DNA from: Anaeromyxobacter sp. Fw109-5
GTDB taxonomy: Bacteria > Myxococcota > Myxococcia > Myxococcales > Anaeromyxobacteraceae
Direction: 5' to 3'
DNA: 64,000 bases
Assembly: GCF_000017505.1 (NCBI RefSeq)
Contig: NC_009675.1
Span: 2,232,001-2,296,000 of the forward strand
Both the position numbers and the translations under genes were made by a program. The notes under the pieces are model-generated. The model made no database searches. It was given only the letters and a program-made list of their open reading frames with translations, and was not told the origin of the DNA. The number at the start of each line of letters is the position of its first letter. Position 1 is the first letter of the stretch. This document shows, piece by piece, positions 54,764 through 62,263 of the stretch.

Positions 54764-55282
54764 CTACCCCCGCGCCGCGCGCAGCCGCTTCAGGGAGCGC
54801 AACCCGAGGACGAGGACGAGGAGGCCCAGCGAGAGGAACGCGAGGGTGCGCGCGAGCGAGGACTTCAGGTAGCCACGCGAGAGCGCCTCGGTGAAGATCC
54901 GCAGCTCGCCGTCGCCCGCGAAGCCGACGCCGAAGCGCTTCTGGAGGAACTCGCGCGTGTACGTGCCGGGCACGAACCCGCCCTCCAGCGGGCCGGCCGC
55001 ACAGGGCACGTCGCCCGCCCGCTGCACGACGAAGGGCGCGCCGCCGTCCCGCGGCACGGCGAGGTAGAACGTGTGGCTCTTGCTCACCGTGCGTGTGTCG
55101 CAGCGGGGCTCGGCGTCCTCGAGCCGCAGCCAGCGCTCCGCCGGCGCGTCGGCTGCCTTCGCGACGAGCGGGGCATCCCCGGAGCGCGACAGGGCCAGCC
55201 CGATGTTCGCGGAGAGCCAGCCCATGCCCAGGGTCCAGATGGCGCCGGCGGCGATGAGGAGGGTGCTCGCGAGCTTTCCCAT
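54764..55282 (-). CDS. membrane protein of unknown function
   Basis: A 172-residue protein with an N-terminal hydrophobic segment (about 7-30) and a C-terminal one (about 142-163, LAFLSLGLLVLVLGL), leaving a central extracytoplasmic domain with two Cys (RCDTRTVSKSHTFYL and VPCAAGP). The tail KRLRAAR is basic and probably cytoplasmic. No family recognised. Its upstream region contains the insertion sequence flank. Confidence 0.7.
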   Translation of the reverse strand: MGKLASTLLIAAGAIWTLGMGWLSANIGLALSRSGDAPLVAKAADAPAERWLRLEDAEPRCDTRTVSKSHTFYLAVPRDGGAPFVVQRAGDVPCAAGPLEGGFVPGTYTREFLQKRFGVGFAGDGELRIFTEALSRGYLKSSLARTLAFLSLGLLVLVLGLRSLKRLRAARG

Positions 55283-55374
55283 GGCTCGGGCATATCACGG
55301 CGCGGGGCGCTGCCGAGGGGCTGGCCGGGCGCGCTCGCCACACGAGACCGGCCGTGGCGGAGGAAGCGGGGCCG

Positions 55375-55391
55375 CAGACCTGATTGGTGAC
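55375..55391 (+). repeat. left outer imperfect inverted repeat around the IS
   Basis: CAGACCTGATTGGTGAC pairs at 15 of 17 positions with the inverse of 57062-57078. It lies 162 bp outside the IS left end. Confidence 0.5.
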
Positions 55392-55506
55392 CAGTCGGGC
55401 GGCCGCCGGCGTCCCTGAGCAGCGCCGCAGGGTTGAGGTCCAAGCCGATCCACGACCCGGCGTGCGCAAGTTCGCACGCTGATCTCACCGAGGGTACGAA
55501 GAAAGA

Positions 55507-55538
55507 GCGGCGGGTGATCCTAGCCGATCACCCGCCGC
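55507..55538. terminator. long perfect hairpin next to the IS left end
   Basis: GCGGCGGGTGATC-CTAGCC-GATCACCCGCCGC is a 13-bp perfect stem with a 6-nt loop. On the minus strand it is followed by TCTTTCTTCG, so it best fits a minus-strand terminator. A smaller hairpin, CGTGCG-CAAGTT-CGCACG, is at 55461-55478. Confidence 0.5.
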
Positions 55539-55553
55539 GAACGGCCTGTCGCT

Positions 55554-56921
55554 GGGTAGGAGCCCGGCGTGAGCCAACGACCCCGAGATCTTACGGGAGG
55601 AGATCGGTGAGGGAAAGACGAGTTCGCCGGGTGGCCGGGCTGCTGCGTGCCCGCCTCCCGGAGCTGGACCTTGAGGCGGTGCCCGACGTCCGCGCCAGGG
55701 AGGGACGCTGGTCGCTGGCGGAGATCCTCACGGGGGTCCTTCTCGGCATCGTGGCCGGGGCGCGGAGCTTGGCCGAGGCCGAGGAGCTGACCGACGGGAT
55801 GAGCCCCGCGGCACGCCGGCTCGCCAGCGTGCCACGACGGCTTCCGGACACCACGGCGCGCGACGCGCTCTGCGCCGTGCCGCTCGACGGGCTTCGCGCG
55901 GCGCTGCACCGGCTCGTGCGGGCCGCGTGGCGCCGCAAAGCGCTCACGCCGGTGGACCTGCCGGTCGGGGTGGTCGCGCTCGACGGCAAGGTCACGGCGT
56001 TGCCGACGCTGAACCATCCGCTCATCCAGAACCAGCACCCCGACGTCGGGCTGCCCTACGGCCTCGCCCGCACGGTCACCTGCGCGCTCGTCTCGGCGCC
56101 GGGGCGGCCGTGCATCGACGCGGTCCCGATCCCGGCGGAGACGAACGAGGCGGGTCACTTCCAGCACGTCCTCGCGGGCCTCGTTGAGACCTACGGCGCG
56201 TTGTTCCAGGTGGTGACCTACGACGCGGGCGCGCTGTCCGAAGCCAACGGCGCTGCGGTAGTCGCGGCGGGCAAGGACTACGTGTTCGCCCTAAAGAACG
56301 ATCACTTCACGATGGTGAAGCTCGCGACCGAGCTGCTCGACCCGCACGAGATCGCGGCGCGGCGCGAGGACGTCCTCGACAACGCGACGACGGCAACGCG
56401 CGAGATCCAGATCCTCGCCGTGGACCCGAGCCACGGATACGGCGCGGGCAAAGGGCCCGAGGAGTCGGTCTGGTCGCATGCGAGGACCTTCCTGCGCGTG
56501 ACCTCGACGGTGCGCCGCTCCGGCGTCGTGATCGAGCGTGACAGTCGGCTCTTCGTGTCGAGCCGAGCGGCCGACCAGCTCACGCCGGACCAGTGGCTCC
56601 AGGTCGTCCGCGCGCACTGGGGTGTCGAGAACAACAACCACCACACGCTCGACACCGCCTTCGCCGAGGACGAGCGGCCGTGGATCGCCGCCGACGCGAA
56701 CGGCATGCTGGCGGTGCTCCTGCTCCGCCGCATCGCGTACACGCTGCTCGCGCTCTTCCGGGCGGTGACGCTCCGCTCGGACGACCACCGCGCGATGCGC
56801 TGGCTCGCCCTGCTGCGCTGGGTGCGCGACGCGCTCATCGTCCTCTCCGCGGAGCACGTCGAGAACCTGCGTCTTCGCTCGCTCGCCGTCGCCACACGCT
56901 GACATCGCCGGGCTCCTACCC
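55554..56921 (+). mobile_element. ISAs1-family insertion sequence, apparently intact
   Basis: A 1,368-bp element bounded by perfect 16-bp inverted repeats, GGGTAGGAGCCCGGCG at the left and its complement at 56906-56921. It encodes a single full-length DDE transposase that stops 3 bp before the right repeat. No target duplication is visible in the bases directly outside, so the exact ends may differ slightly or the duplication has decayed. Confidence 0.85.
55607..56902 (+). CDS. ISAs1-family transposase
   Basis: A 431-residue DDE transposase from a GTG start with GGGAGGAG just upstream. The catalytic residues fit GVVALDGKVT (D), VVTYDAGALSE (D) and HWGVENNNHH (E). The N-terminal domain (DLEAVPDVRAREGRWSLAEIL) is the transposase-associated region typical of the ISAs1/H-repeat family. 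The reading frame is unbroken, so it may be active. An open stretch upstream of the GTG belongs to the IS end, not the protein. Confidence 0.93.
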   Translation: MRERRVRRVAGLLRARLPELDLEAVPDVRAREGRWSLAEILTGVLLGIVAGARSLAEAEELTDGMSPAARRLASVPRRLPDTTARDALCAVPLDGLRAALHRLVRAAWRRKALTPVDLPVGVVALDGKVTALPTLNHPLIQNQHPDVGLPYGLARTVTCALVSAPGRPCIDAVPIPAETNEAGHFQHVLAGLVETYGALFQVVTYDAGALSEANGAAVVAAGKDYVFALKNDHFTMVKLATELLDPHEIAARREDVLDNATTATREIQILAVDPSHGYGAGKGPEESVWSHARTFLRVTSTVRRSGVVIERDSRLFVSSRAADQLTPDQWLQVVRAHWGVENNNHHTLDTAFAEDERPWIAADANGMLAVLLLRRIAYTLLALFRAVTLRSDDHRAMRWLALLRWVRDALIVLSAEHVENLRLRSLAVATR

Positions 56922-57061
56922 GCGGCGAGCGAACATCGAAGGGACCTGAGGGCGGGCGGCGGGCGCGTCGGCGCCGGCCGGCTGCGGCCGCTGCTTGCCT
57001 CGACGTCCAGGCCGACCGCCGGCCCGGCACCCCGGAACGAGAGCCTAACCCTGGGATCGGC

Positions 57062-57078
57062 GTGACCGATCAGGTCTG
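57062..57078 (-). repeat. right outer imperfect inverted repeat around the IS
   Basis: Inverse complement CAGACCTGATCGGTCAC matches 55375-55391 at 15 of 17 bases. It lies 26 bp before the helicase start codon. Confidence 0.5.
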
Positions 57079-57103
57079 AGCGGGGCCGGGGCAGGCTGGA
57101 CCC

Positions 57104-59341
57104 GTGTCGGACCGCCCTGCTAGGTTGCACCTCCCTGAACGTATGTCCCGGCGTTACCAGCTCAAATCCGCCGCCCCGCCGGCGCGCGCCCTCAACTACC
57201 AGGGGCTGCTCAACGACCAGCAGATCGCCGTCGTCGAGGCGGGCGACGGGCCGATCCTGGTGGTCGCCGGCGCGGGCTCCGGCAAGACGCGCACGCTCAC
57301 CTGGCGCGTGGCGCGGCTGCTCGCGGAGGGCGCCTCTCCCGAGTCGATCCTCCTCCTCACGTTCACGAACAAGGCGGCGCAGGAGATGCTCCGCCGCGTC
57401 GGGGAGGTCTGCCGGCTCGACACCCGTCAGATCACGGGCGGAACCTTCCACCACGTCGCCCACCAGCTCCTGCGCGAGCACGGGGGAGAGCTCGGCTACC
57501 GCAAGGGCTACTCGATCCTCGACCGCGAGGACTCGAGCGACGTCATGAGCGCCGCCATCGCCGACTGCGGCCTCGCCGTCGGCGCGCGCCGCTTCCCCAA
57601 GGCGGACGTGCTCATCGACCTCGTGTCGATGGCGGTGAACACCCAGACGCCGCTCGCCGACGTCCTCGCCGACCGCCGCCCGCAGTTCGTCCCGCTCACC
57701 GACGACGTCCTGCGCGTCGCGCGCCGCTACGCCGAGCGGAAGCACGAGCTGAACGCGATGGACTTCGACGACCTGCTCCTCAACTGGAAGATCCTGCTGG
57801 CCGAGCGCGAGGCGGTCCGGCGGGCGGTCGCGGGCCGCTACCGTCACGTGCTCGTGGACGAGTACCAGGACACGAACCGGCTGCAGGGCGACGTGGTGGA
57901 CCTCGTCGCGGGCGAGCACCGCAACCTCTGCGTGGTCGGCGACGACGCGCAGAGCATCTACGCCTTCCGGGGCGCGCACTTCGCGAACATCCTCGAGTTC
58001 GAGAAGCGCTACCCCGACGCGCGCCGCTACGACCTGACCGTCAACTACCGCTCCACCCCGCAGATCCTCGGGCTCGCGAACGCCTCCATCGCGGCGAACG
58101 TGCGGCAGTTCGAGAAGGAGCTCACGAGCGTCCGCCCCGACGGCACGCTCCCGGCGGTGGTGCCCTGCCGCGAGGTCCAGCAGCAGGCGGCGTTCGTCGC
58201 GCAGCGCGTCCTCGAGCTGCGCGACGAGGGCATCCCGCTGCCGGAGATCGCCGTCCTCTATCGCGCCCACCACCACGCGATGGAGATCCAGTTCGAGCTG
58301 GCGCGCCGCGGCATCCCCTTCGTGGTGCGGAGCGGGGTGCGCTTCTTCGAGGCGGCGCACGTGAAGGACGTCCTCGCCCACCTGCGCTTCGTGCGGAACC
58401 CCGGCGACGAGCTCGCCCTGAAGCGCTGCCTCAAGATCACGCCCGGCGTCGGCACGGCCACCGCGGAGGGGGTCTGGAACGCGTTCCTCGCCCGGCGGCA
58501 GCGGGGGGCCGGCACCGTGGACGAGCTCCTCGCGCCGGACGTGGCCTCTCACGTCCCGCCGAAGGGGCGCGCCGGCTACCGCAAGCTCGCGGAGCTGCTG
58601 CGCGCCCTCTCTCGCAAGCCCACCGCCGAGCTGCCCGGAGAGGCGATCGAGAAGGTCATCGAGGGCGGCTACGAGGACTACCTCCGCGCCGAGTTCCTGA
58701 ACGCCGACTCGCGCGTGGAGGACCTCCGCCAGCTCGCCGAGTACGCGCGCGGCTACGAGGACACGGAGACCTTCCTCGCCGAGATCTCGCTCCTCACCGA
58801 GCTCACGGCCGAGACGGTGTCGGAGGGAGGCGACCCCGACGAGAAGATGGTCCTCTCGTCGGTGCACCAGGCGAAGGGCCTGGAGTGGCGCGCCGTGTTC
58901 GTGGTGTGGCTGTCCGACGGGCGCTTCCCCTCGGCGCAGGCGCTCAAGGATCGGGACGGCGAGGAGGAGGAGCGGCGCCTGTTCTACGTCGCGTGCACGC
59001 GCGCGAAGGACGAGCTGTACCTCACGTATCCCATCCTCGCCGCGCCCCGCGATCGTGAGCGCGTGGTGATGAAGGCGTCGCGCTTCGTGGAGGAGCTCCC
59101 CGGAGAGCCGGAGCTGTTCGAGCGCTGGCAGCTCGACGAGCCCGGCGCGGCGGCGCCCGCCCTCGGCGCCGCCCCCGCGCCCTCCGGGCAGCTCCCTCCC
59201 CGCGACGCGCGGGTGGTGCCGGCGCTCTTCGGCGCGCCGACGCCCGGCGAGCGGCCGCGGCTCGGGGCTCCCGGAATCGACGCGCGCGAGCTGCCTCCCG
59301 CGAACGACGACCCCGGGGACGGGGACGACGTGCCCTTCTAG
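57104..59341 (+). CDS. UvrD/PcrA/Rep-like superfamily 1 DNA helicase
   Basis: A 745-residue helicase. Walker A is VAGAGSGKT, motif II is VDEYQDTNRLQ, then DDAQSIYAFRGA, VNYRSTPQIL, the SSVHQAKGLEW motif V and LFYVACTRAKDELYL motif VI. The C-terminal about 80 residues are Pro/Ala/Gly-rich and lack the Tudor-like end of PcrA. It acts as a 3'-5' DNA helicase in repair or replication restart. The GTG at 57104 is used; ATG at 57143 (MSRRYQLK) is an alternative and removes 13 unconserved residues. Confidence 0.93.
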   Translation: MSDRPARLHLPERMSRRYQLKSAAPPARALNYQGLLNDQQIAVVEAGDGPILVVAGAGSGKTRTLTWRVARLLAEGASPESILLLTFTNKAAQEMLRRVGEVCRLDTRQITGGTFHHVAHQLLREHGGELGYRKGYSILDREDSSDVMSAAIADCGLAVGARRFPKADVLIDLVSMAVNTQTPLADVLADRRPQFVPLTDDVLRVARRYAERKHELNAMDFDDLLLNWKILLAEREAVRRAVAGRYRHVLVDEYQDTNRLQGDVVDLVAGEHRNLCVVGDDAQSIYAFRGAHFANILEFEKRYPDARRYDLTVNYRSTPQILGLANASIAANVRQFEKELTSVRPDGTLPAVVPCREVQQQAAFVAQRVLELRDEGIPLPEIAVLYRAHHHAMEIQFELARRGIPFVVRSGVRFFEAAHVKDVLAHLRFVRNPGDELALKRCLKITPGVGTATAEGVWNAFLARRQRGAGTVDELLAPDVASHVPPKGRAGYRKLAELLRALSRKPTAELPGEAIEKVIEGGYEDYLRAEFLNADSRVEDLRQLAEYARGYEDTETFLAEISLLTELTAETVSEGGDPDEKMVLSSVHQAKGLEWRAVFVVWLSDGRFPSAQALKDRDGEEEERRLFYVACTRAKDELYLTYPILAAPRDRERVVMKASRFVEELPGEPELFERWQLDEPGAAAPALGAAPAPSGQLPPRDARVVPALFGAPTPGERPRLGAPGIDARELPPANDDPGDGDDVPF

Positions 59342-59364
59342 ATTCGTGCTAAGGATCCGGGCAC

Positions 59365-60993
59365 ATGGCCGCCGCCCGTGAGAAGCCCGTCCTCGGCATC
59401 GACCTCGGCACCACGAACGCCTGCGTCGCCCACGTCCGCAGCCGCATCCCCAAGGTCGTCCCGACCGATCGCGGCAACCTCATCCTGCCGACCGTGGTCG
59501 CGCTCTCGGACCGGGGCGACCTCCTCGTCGGCAACGTGGCCAAGGATCAGCTGGTCACGAACCCGAAGAACACCATCTACGGGGCGAAGCGGCTCATCGG
59601 GCGCAAGTGGAGCTCGAGGGTGGTGCAGGAGCTGCGCAACTACTACTCGTACGACATCGTCGAGGGCCCGAACGGCGACGCGGCGGTGATGCTCGGCGGC
59701 GAGGTGCGCACGCTCCCCGAGATCTCCGCGATGGTGCTCGCGCACGTCCGCAAGATCGCGGGGCAGTTCCTGCAGAAGGACGTCGACGAGGCGGTCATCT
59801 CGGTGCCGGCCTACTACTCGGACGCGCAGCGGCAGGCGGTCCGCGAGGCGGGGAAGCTCGCCGGGTTCGAGGTGAGACGCATCGTCAATGAACCGACCGC
59901 GGCCGCGCTCGCCTACGGCTTCGGCCGCGCGCTCGATCAGAAGATCCTCGTCTACGACCTGGGCGGCGGCACCTTCGACGTCTCGGTACTGCAGCTCCAG
60001 GGGAACGTCTTCGAGGTGCTGGCGACCGGGGGCGACACCTTCCTCGGCGGCGTCGACTTCGACAACCGCATCATCGACTACGTCCTCGAGGACTTCTGGC
60101 GGCAGCACAAGATCGACCTCGCCGGCTCTCCCATCGCCATGCAGCGGGTGAAGAAGGGCGCCGAGGCGGCCAAGATCGACCTGTCGCTCATCCCGAACGT
60201 CACGATCGACCTGCCCTTCATCGAGGAGAAGAAGGGCCGCCCCCTCGACGTGCGGGTGCCGCTCTCGCGGCAGCAGCTCGACGACCTCTGCCTGGATCTG
60301 GTGGACCGGACGTTCGAGATCTGCGACCAGGTGCTGGCGGAGAAGCGGCTCCGGCCGCAGGACATCGACGAGATCATCCTCGTCGGCGGGCAGAGCCGGA
60401 TGCCGCTCGTGCAGCAGAAGATCCAGCAGCACTTCGGCAAGCCGCCGCGCAAGGGCGTCCACCCCGACGAGTGCGTCGCGCTGGGCGCGGCGATCCTGGG
60501 CGACTCGCTCGGGCAGATCGACTCGGTGACGCTCGTGGACGTGCTCTCCATGCCGATCGGCATCGCCACGCCGCAGAGCCTGTTCCGGCGCATCCTCGAC
60601 AAGAACACGCCCATCCCCGCGGCGAAGAGCTTCCGGCTGCCGCCGCCGCGCGAACCCGGCAAGCCCATCGAGATCGACATCTACCAGGGCGACTCCGACC
60701 ACGTCGTGGACGACGAGTTCCTCGGCTCGATCCGGCTCCCCGCCGCGGCCACCGGCCGCCGCATCGACTTCCGGCTGGACGAGGAGTGCCTGCTCAAGGT
60801 GAGCTTCGACGATCCGGTGAAGGGGATGACCGAGCTCGAGCTCGCGACGCGCGACACGCCCGAGGCGCTCCGGCGCGCGCTCGCGGAGGACGCGCGCGGG
60901 CGGGAGGCCGCTGGCGCCGGGGGGCTCGCCCCGGCCGCGAACGACGACGGCGAGCGACGCGGCGGCCTGTTCGGCTGGCTGAAGCGAGGGTAG
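59365..60993 (+). CDS. short DnaK-like Hsp70 protein
   Basis: A 542-residue Hsp70. The ATPase domain is complete: [56 protein letters not shown] and [12 protein letters not shown]. The substrate-binding beta domain is short and diverged (about 390-490), and the helical lid of DnaK (about 100 residues) is mostly missing. The last residues are Gly/Trp-containing ([10 protein letters not shown]). A client-specific or non-canonical chaperone is likely. No dnaJ or grpE is adjacent; a short SCP2-like gene follows 2 bp later. Confidence 0.9.
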   Translation: MAAAREKPVLGIDLGTTNACVAHVRSRIPKVVPTDRGNLILPTVVALSDRGDLLVGNVAKDQLVTNPKNTIYGAKRLIGRKWSSRVVQELRNYYSYDIVEGPNGDAAVMLGGEVRTLPEISAMVLAHVRKIAGQFLQKDVDEAVISVPAYYSDAQRQAVREAGKLAGFEVRRIVNEPTAAALAYGFGRALDQKILVYDLGGGTFDVSVLQLQGNVFEVLATGGDTFLGGVDFDNRIIDYVLEDFWRQHKIDLAGSPIAMQRVKKGAEAAKIDLSLIPNVTIDLPFIEEKKGRPLDVRVPLSRQQLDDLCLDLVDRTFEICDQVLAEKRLRPQDIDEIILVGGQSRMPLVQQKIQQHFGKPPRKGVHPDECVALGAAILGDSLGQIDSVTLVDVLSMPIGIATPQSLFRRILDKNTPIPAAKSFRLPPPREPGKPIEIDIYQGDSDHVVDDEFLGSIRLPAAATGRRIDFRLDEECLLKVSFDDPVKGMTELELATRDTPEALRRALAEDARGREAAGAGGLAPAANDDGERRGGLFGWLKRG

Positions 60994-60995
60994 GG

Positions 60996-61406
60996 ATGCG
61001 GTTCGGATCGCGGGAGTGGATCGACGCGGTGATCGCGGCGCTGAACCGGCAGGCCGACCTCTCGAGCGCGCTCGCCGGGCTCGGCGGGGACGCGGCCTTC
61101 GTGGTGGAGGCGGAGCGGCCGGTCTGGCCCGCCGACGTCGCGGCCTACGCGCGGCACGCCCGCGGCCGCGTCGTCGACTGGCGGTTCCTCGACGATCCCG
61201 ACGACATCCTGGAGCTCGAGCCCGCCTACGTCGTCCGCGCTCCCTACGGTGCGTGGAAGGGCCTCTTCAACGGGGCGGACCCCGTGAAGGCCGCGCTCTC
61301 GGGGCGCGTCCGGGTCGAAGGTGATCTCGAGGGGCTCGTCCGCCGGAGCGGCTACCGGTACGTGGTCGACGCCGCGCTCGCGGCGGTGGCGACCGAGTTT
61401 CCCTGA
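60996..61406 (+). CDS. SCP2-like sterol/lipid-binding domain protein
   Basis: A 136-residue single-domain protein from an ATG 2 bp after the DnaK-like gene, with AGGG just before. The C-terminal half (YGAWKGLFNGADPVKAALSGRV ... DLEGL) fits the SCP2 pattern of a small lipid-binding fold. No signal peptide. Its role with the Hsp70 is unknown; a lipid or hydrophobic cofactor is inference. Confidence 0.6.
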   Translation: MRFGSREWIDAVIAALNRQADLSSALAGLGGDAAFVVEAERPVWPADVAAYARHARGRVVDWRFLDDPDDILELEPAYVVRAPYGAWKGLFNGADPVKAALSGRVRVEGDLEGLVRRSGYRYVVDAALAAVATEFP

Positions 61407-61426
61407 GCGCGAGGAGGACACGGAAC

Positions 61427-61744
61427 ATGGCGCGGAAGGGCTTCACGGAGCGGCTCCTCTCGACGGGCACGCGCCTCGTCACCCAGGCGGCGGAGGCGGT
61501 CATGAAGGACCCGCGCGGCCAGGAGGCGGTGGCGCGGGCCGTCGGCGCGGCGCAGCGCGGCCGCAAGCGGCTCGAGGAGGCGCAGACCCGCCTCATGAAG
61601 GCGGCGGGCGTCCCCGGCAGGCAGGACTATCAGGACCTCGCGAAGCAGCTCGCCCGCATCAAGCGCAAGGCGCGCGAGCTCTCGCACCAGCTCGACAAGG
61701 CGGGCCGGACGGGCGAGGGACCGGGCGGACCGACGTCGCACTGA
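61427..61744 (+). CDS. small helical protein of unknown function
   Basis: A 105-residue, basic, mostly helical protein (LLSTGTRLVTQAAEAVMKD, RKRLEEAQTRLMKAAGV, AKQLARIKRKARELSHQL). No signal or membrane segment and no recognised family. It is the third gene of the DnaK-like/SCP2-like operon, with a 20-bp gap. Confidence 0.65.
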   Translation: MARKGFTERLLSTGTRLVTQAAEAVMKDPRGQEAVARAVGAAQRGRKRLEEAQTRLMKAAGVPGRQDYQDLAKQLARIKRKARELSHQLDKAGRTGEGPGGPTSH

Positions 61745-61749
61745 TCGCG

Positions 61750-61778
61750 TTGACAGGGGTCGGGACCGACGGCATACT
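61750..61778 (+). promoter_or_regulatory. sigma-70 promoter of tRNA-Val
   Basis: TTGACA (61750-61755) is a perfect -35, with CATACT (61773-61778) 17 bp away as -10, 18 bp before the tRNA. Confidence 0.75.
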
Positions 61779-61796
61779 CCGCCGCCTCGAACCACC

Positions 61797-61868
61797 GGGC
61801 GCTTAGCTCAGCGGTAGAGCACAGCCTTCACACGGCTGGGGTCGCAGGTTCGAAACCTGCAGCGCCCA
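61797..61868 (+). tRNA. tRNA-Val (anticodon CAC)
   Basis: A 72-nt cloverleaf. GGGCGCT pairs with AGCGCCC; the D arm is GCTC...GAGC; the anticodon stem CAGCC/GGCTG holds loop TTCACAC (anticodon CAC); the T arm is GCAGG-TTCGAAA-CCTGC. Discriminator base A, no CCA encoded. Confidence 0.93.
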
Positions 61869-61871
61869 CAG

Positions 61872-61908
61872 GGGGTTAGCGGATTTCCGCTGACCCCTTT
61901 TTCCTTTT
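61872..61908 (+). terminator. Rho-independent terminator after tRNA-Val
   Basis: GGGGTTAGCGG-ATTT-CCGCTGACCCC is an 11-bp stem with one G-T pair, followed by TTTTTCCTTTT. Strong. Confidence 0.92.
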
Positions 61909-62263
61909 CATGGTCGCAACCATGGTCACAACGGACCGGCCGGTCTCCCGGTCGGCCCGCCCGCAGTACGCGCGCGTTTCGACGCGCCGCGCGAGCCACC
62001 AGATCAACGGGTTGAGCAGGATCGCAGTACCGAGCCCGAGTGCGGCTTTGACCCTCGCACCCACCCCGCTCGCGCAGTGAATGACGTGCTCGTTACTGTC
62101 AGTACGAGTTTGCCGCCGCCGATTCACGCCGTGATGCGCGGCTCCGCCTGCTTCCCCGGCGCTCGGGCGGTCCGGCGAGCCCGCCGCTTTCGCGAAGCTC
62201 GAGGGGATGCCCTCCGCCCGGACCGGACGCAGACTCTTGGGATCGAGAGTAAGGGGGGCCGCG
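61909..62263. other. non-coding stretch with small repeats
   Basis: No gene is supported. It contains a 12-bp tandem repeat (CATGGTCGCAAC then CATGGTCACAAC, 61909-61932) and a near-palindrome at 62089-62108 (CTCGTTACTG-T-CAGTACGAG). The promoter of transketolase should lie at the right end. Confidence 0.45.

Noticed and set aside
55540-56935. Target-site duplication for the insertion sequence
   Set aside because: The bases directly outside the 16-bp ends (CTGTCGCT and GCGGCGAG) do not match, so none was annotated.
61876-62127. Minus-strand 83-codon frame next to tRNA-Val
   Set aside because: It overlaps the tRNA terminator, has no ribosome site and no recognised domain, though one hydrophobic stretch exists.
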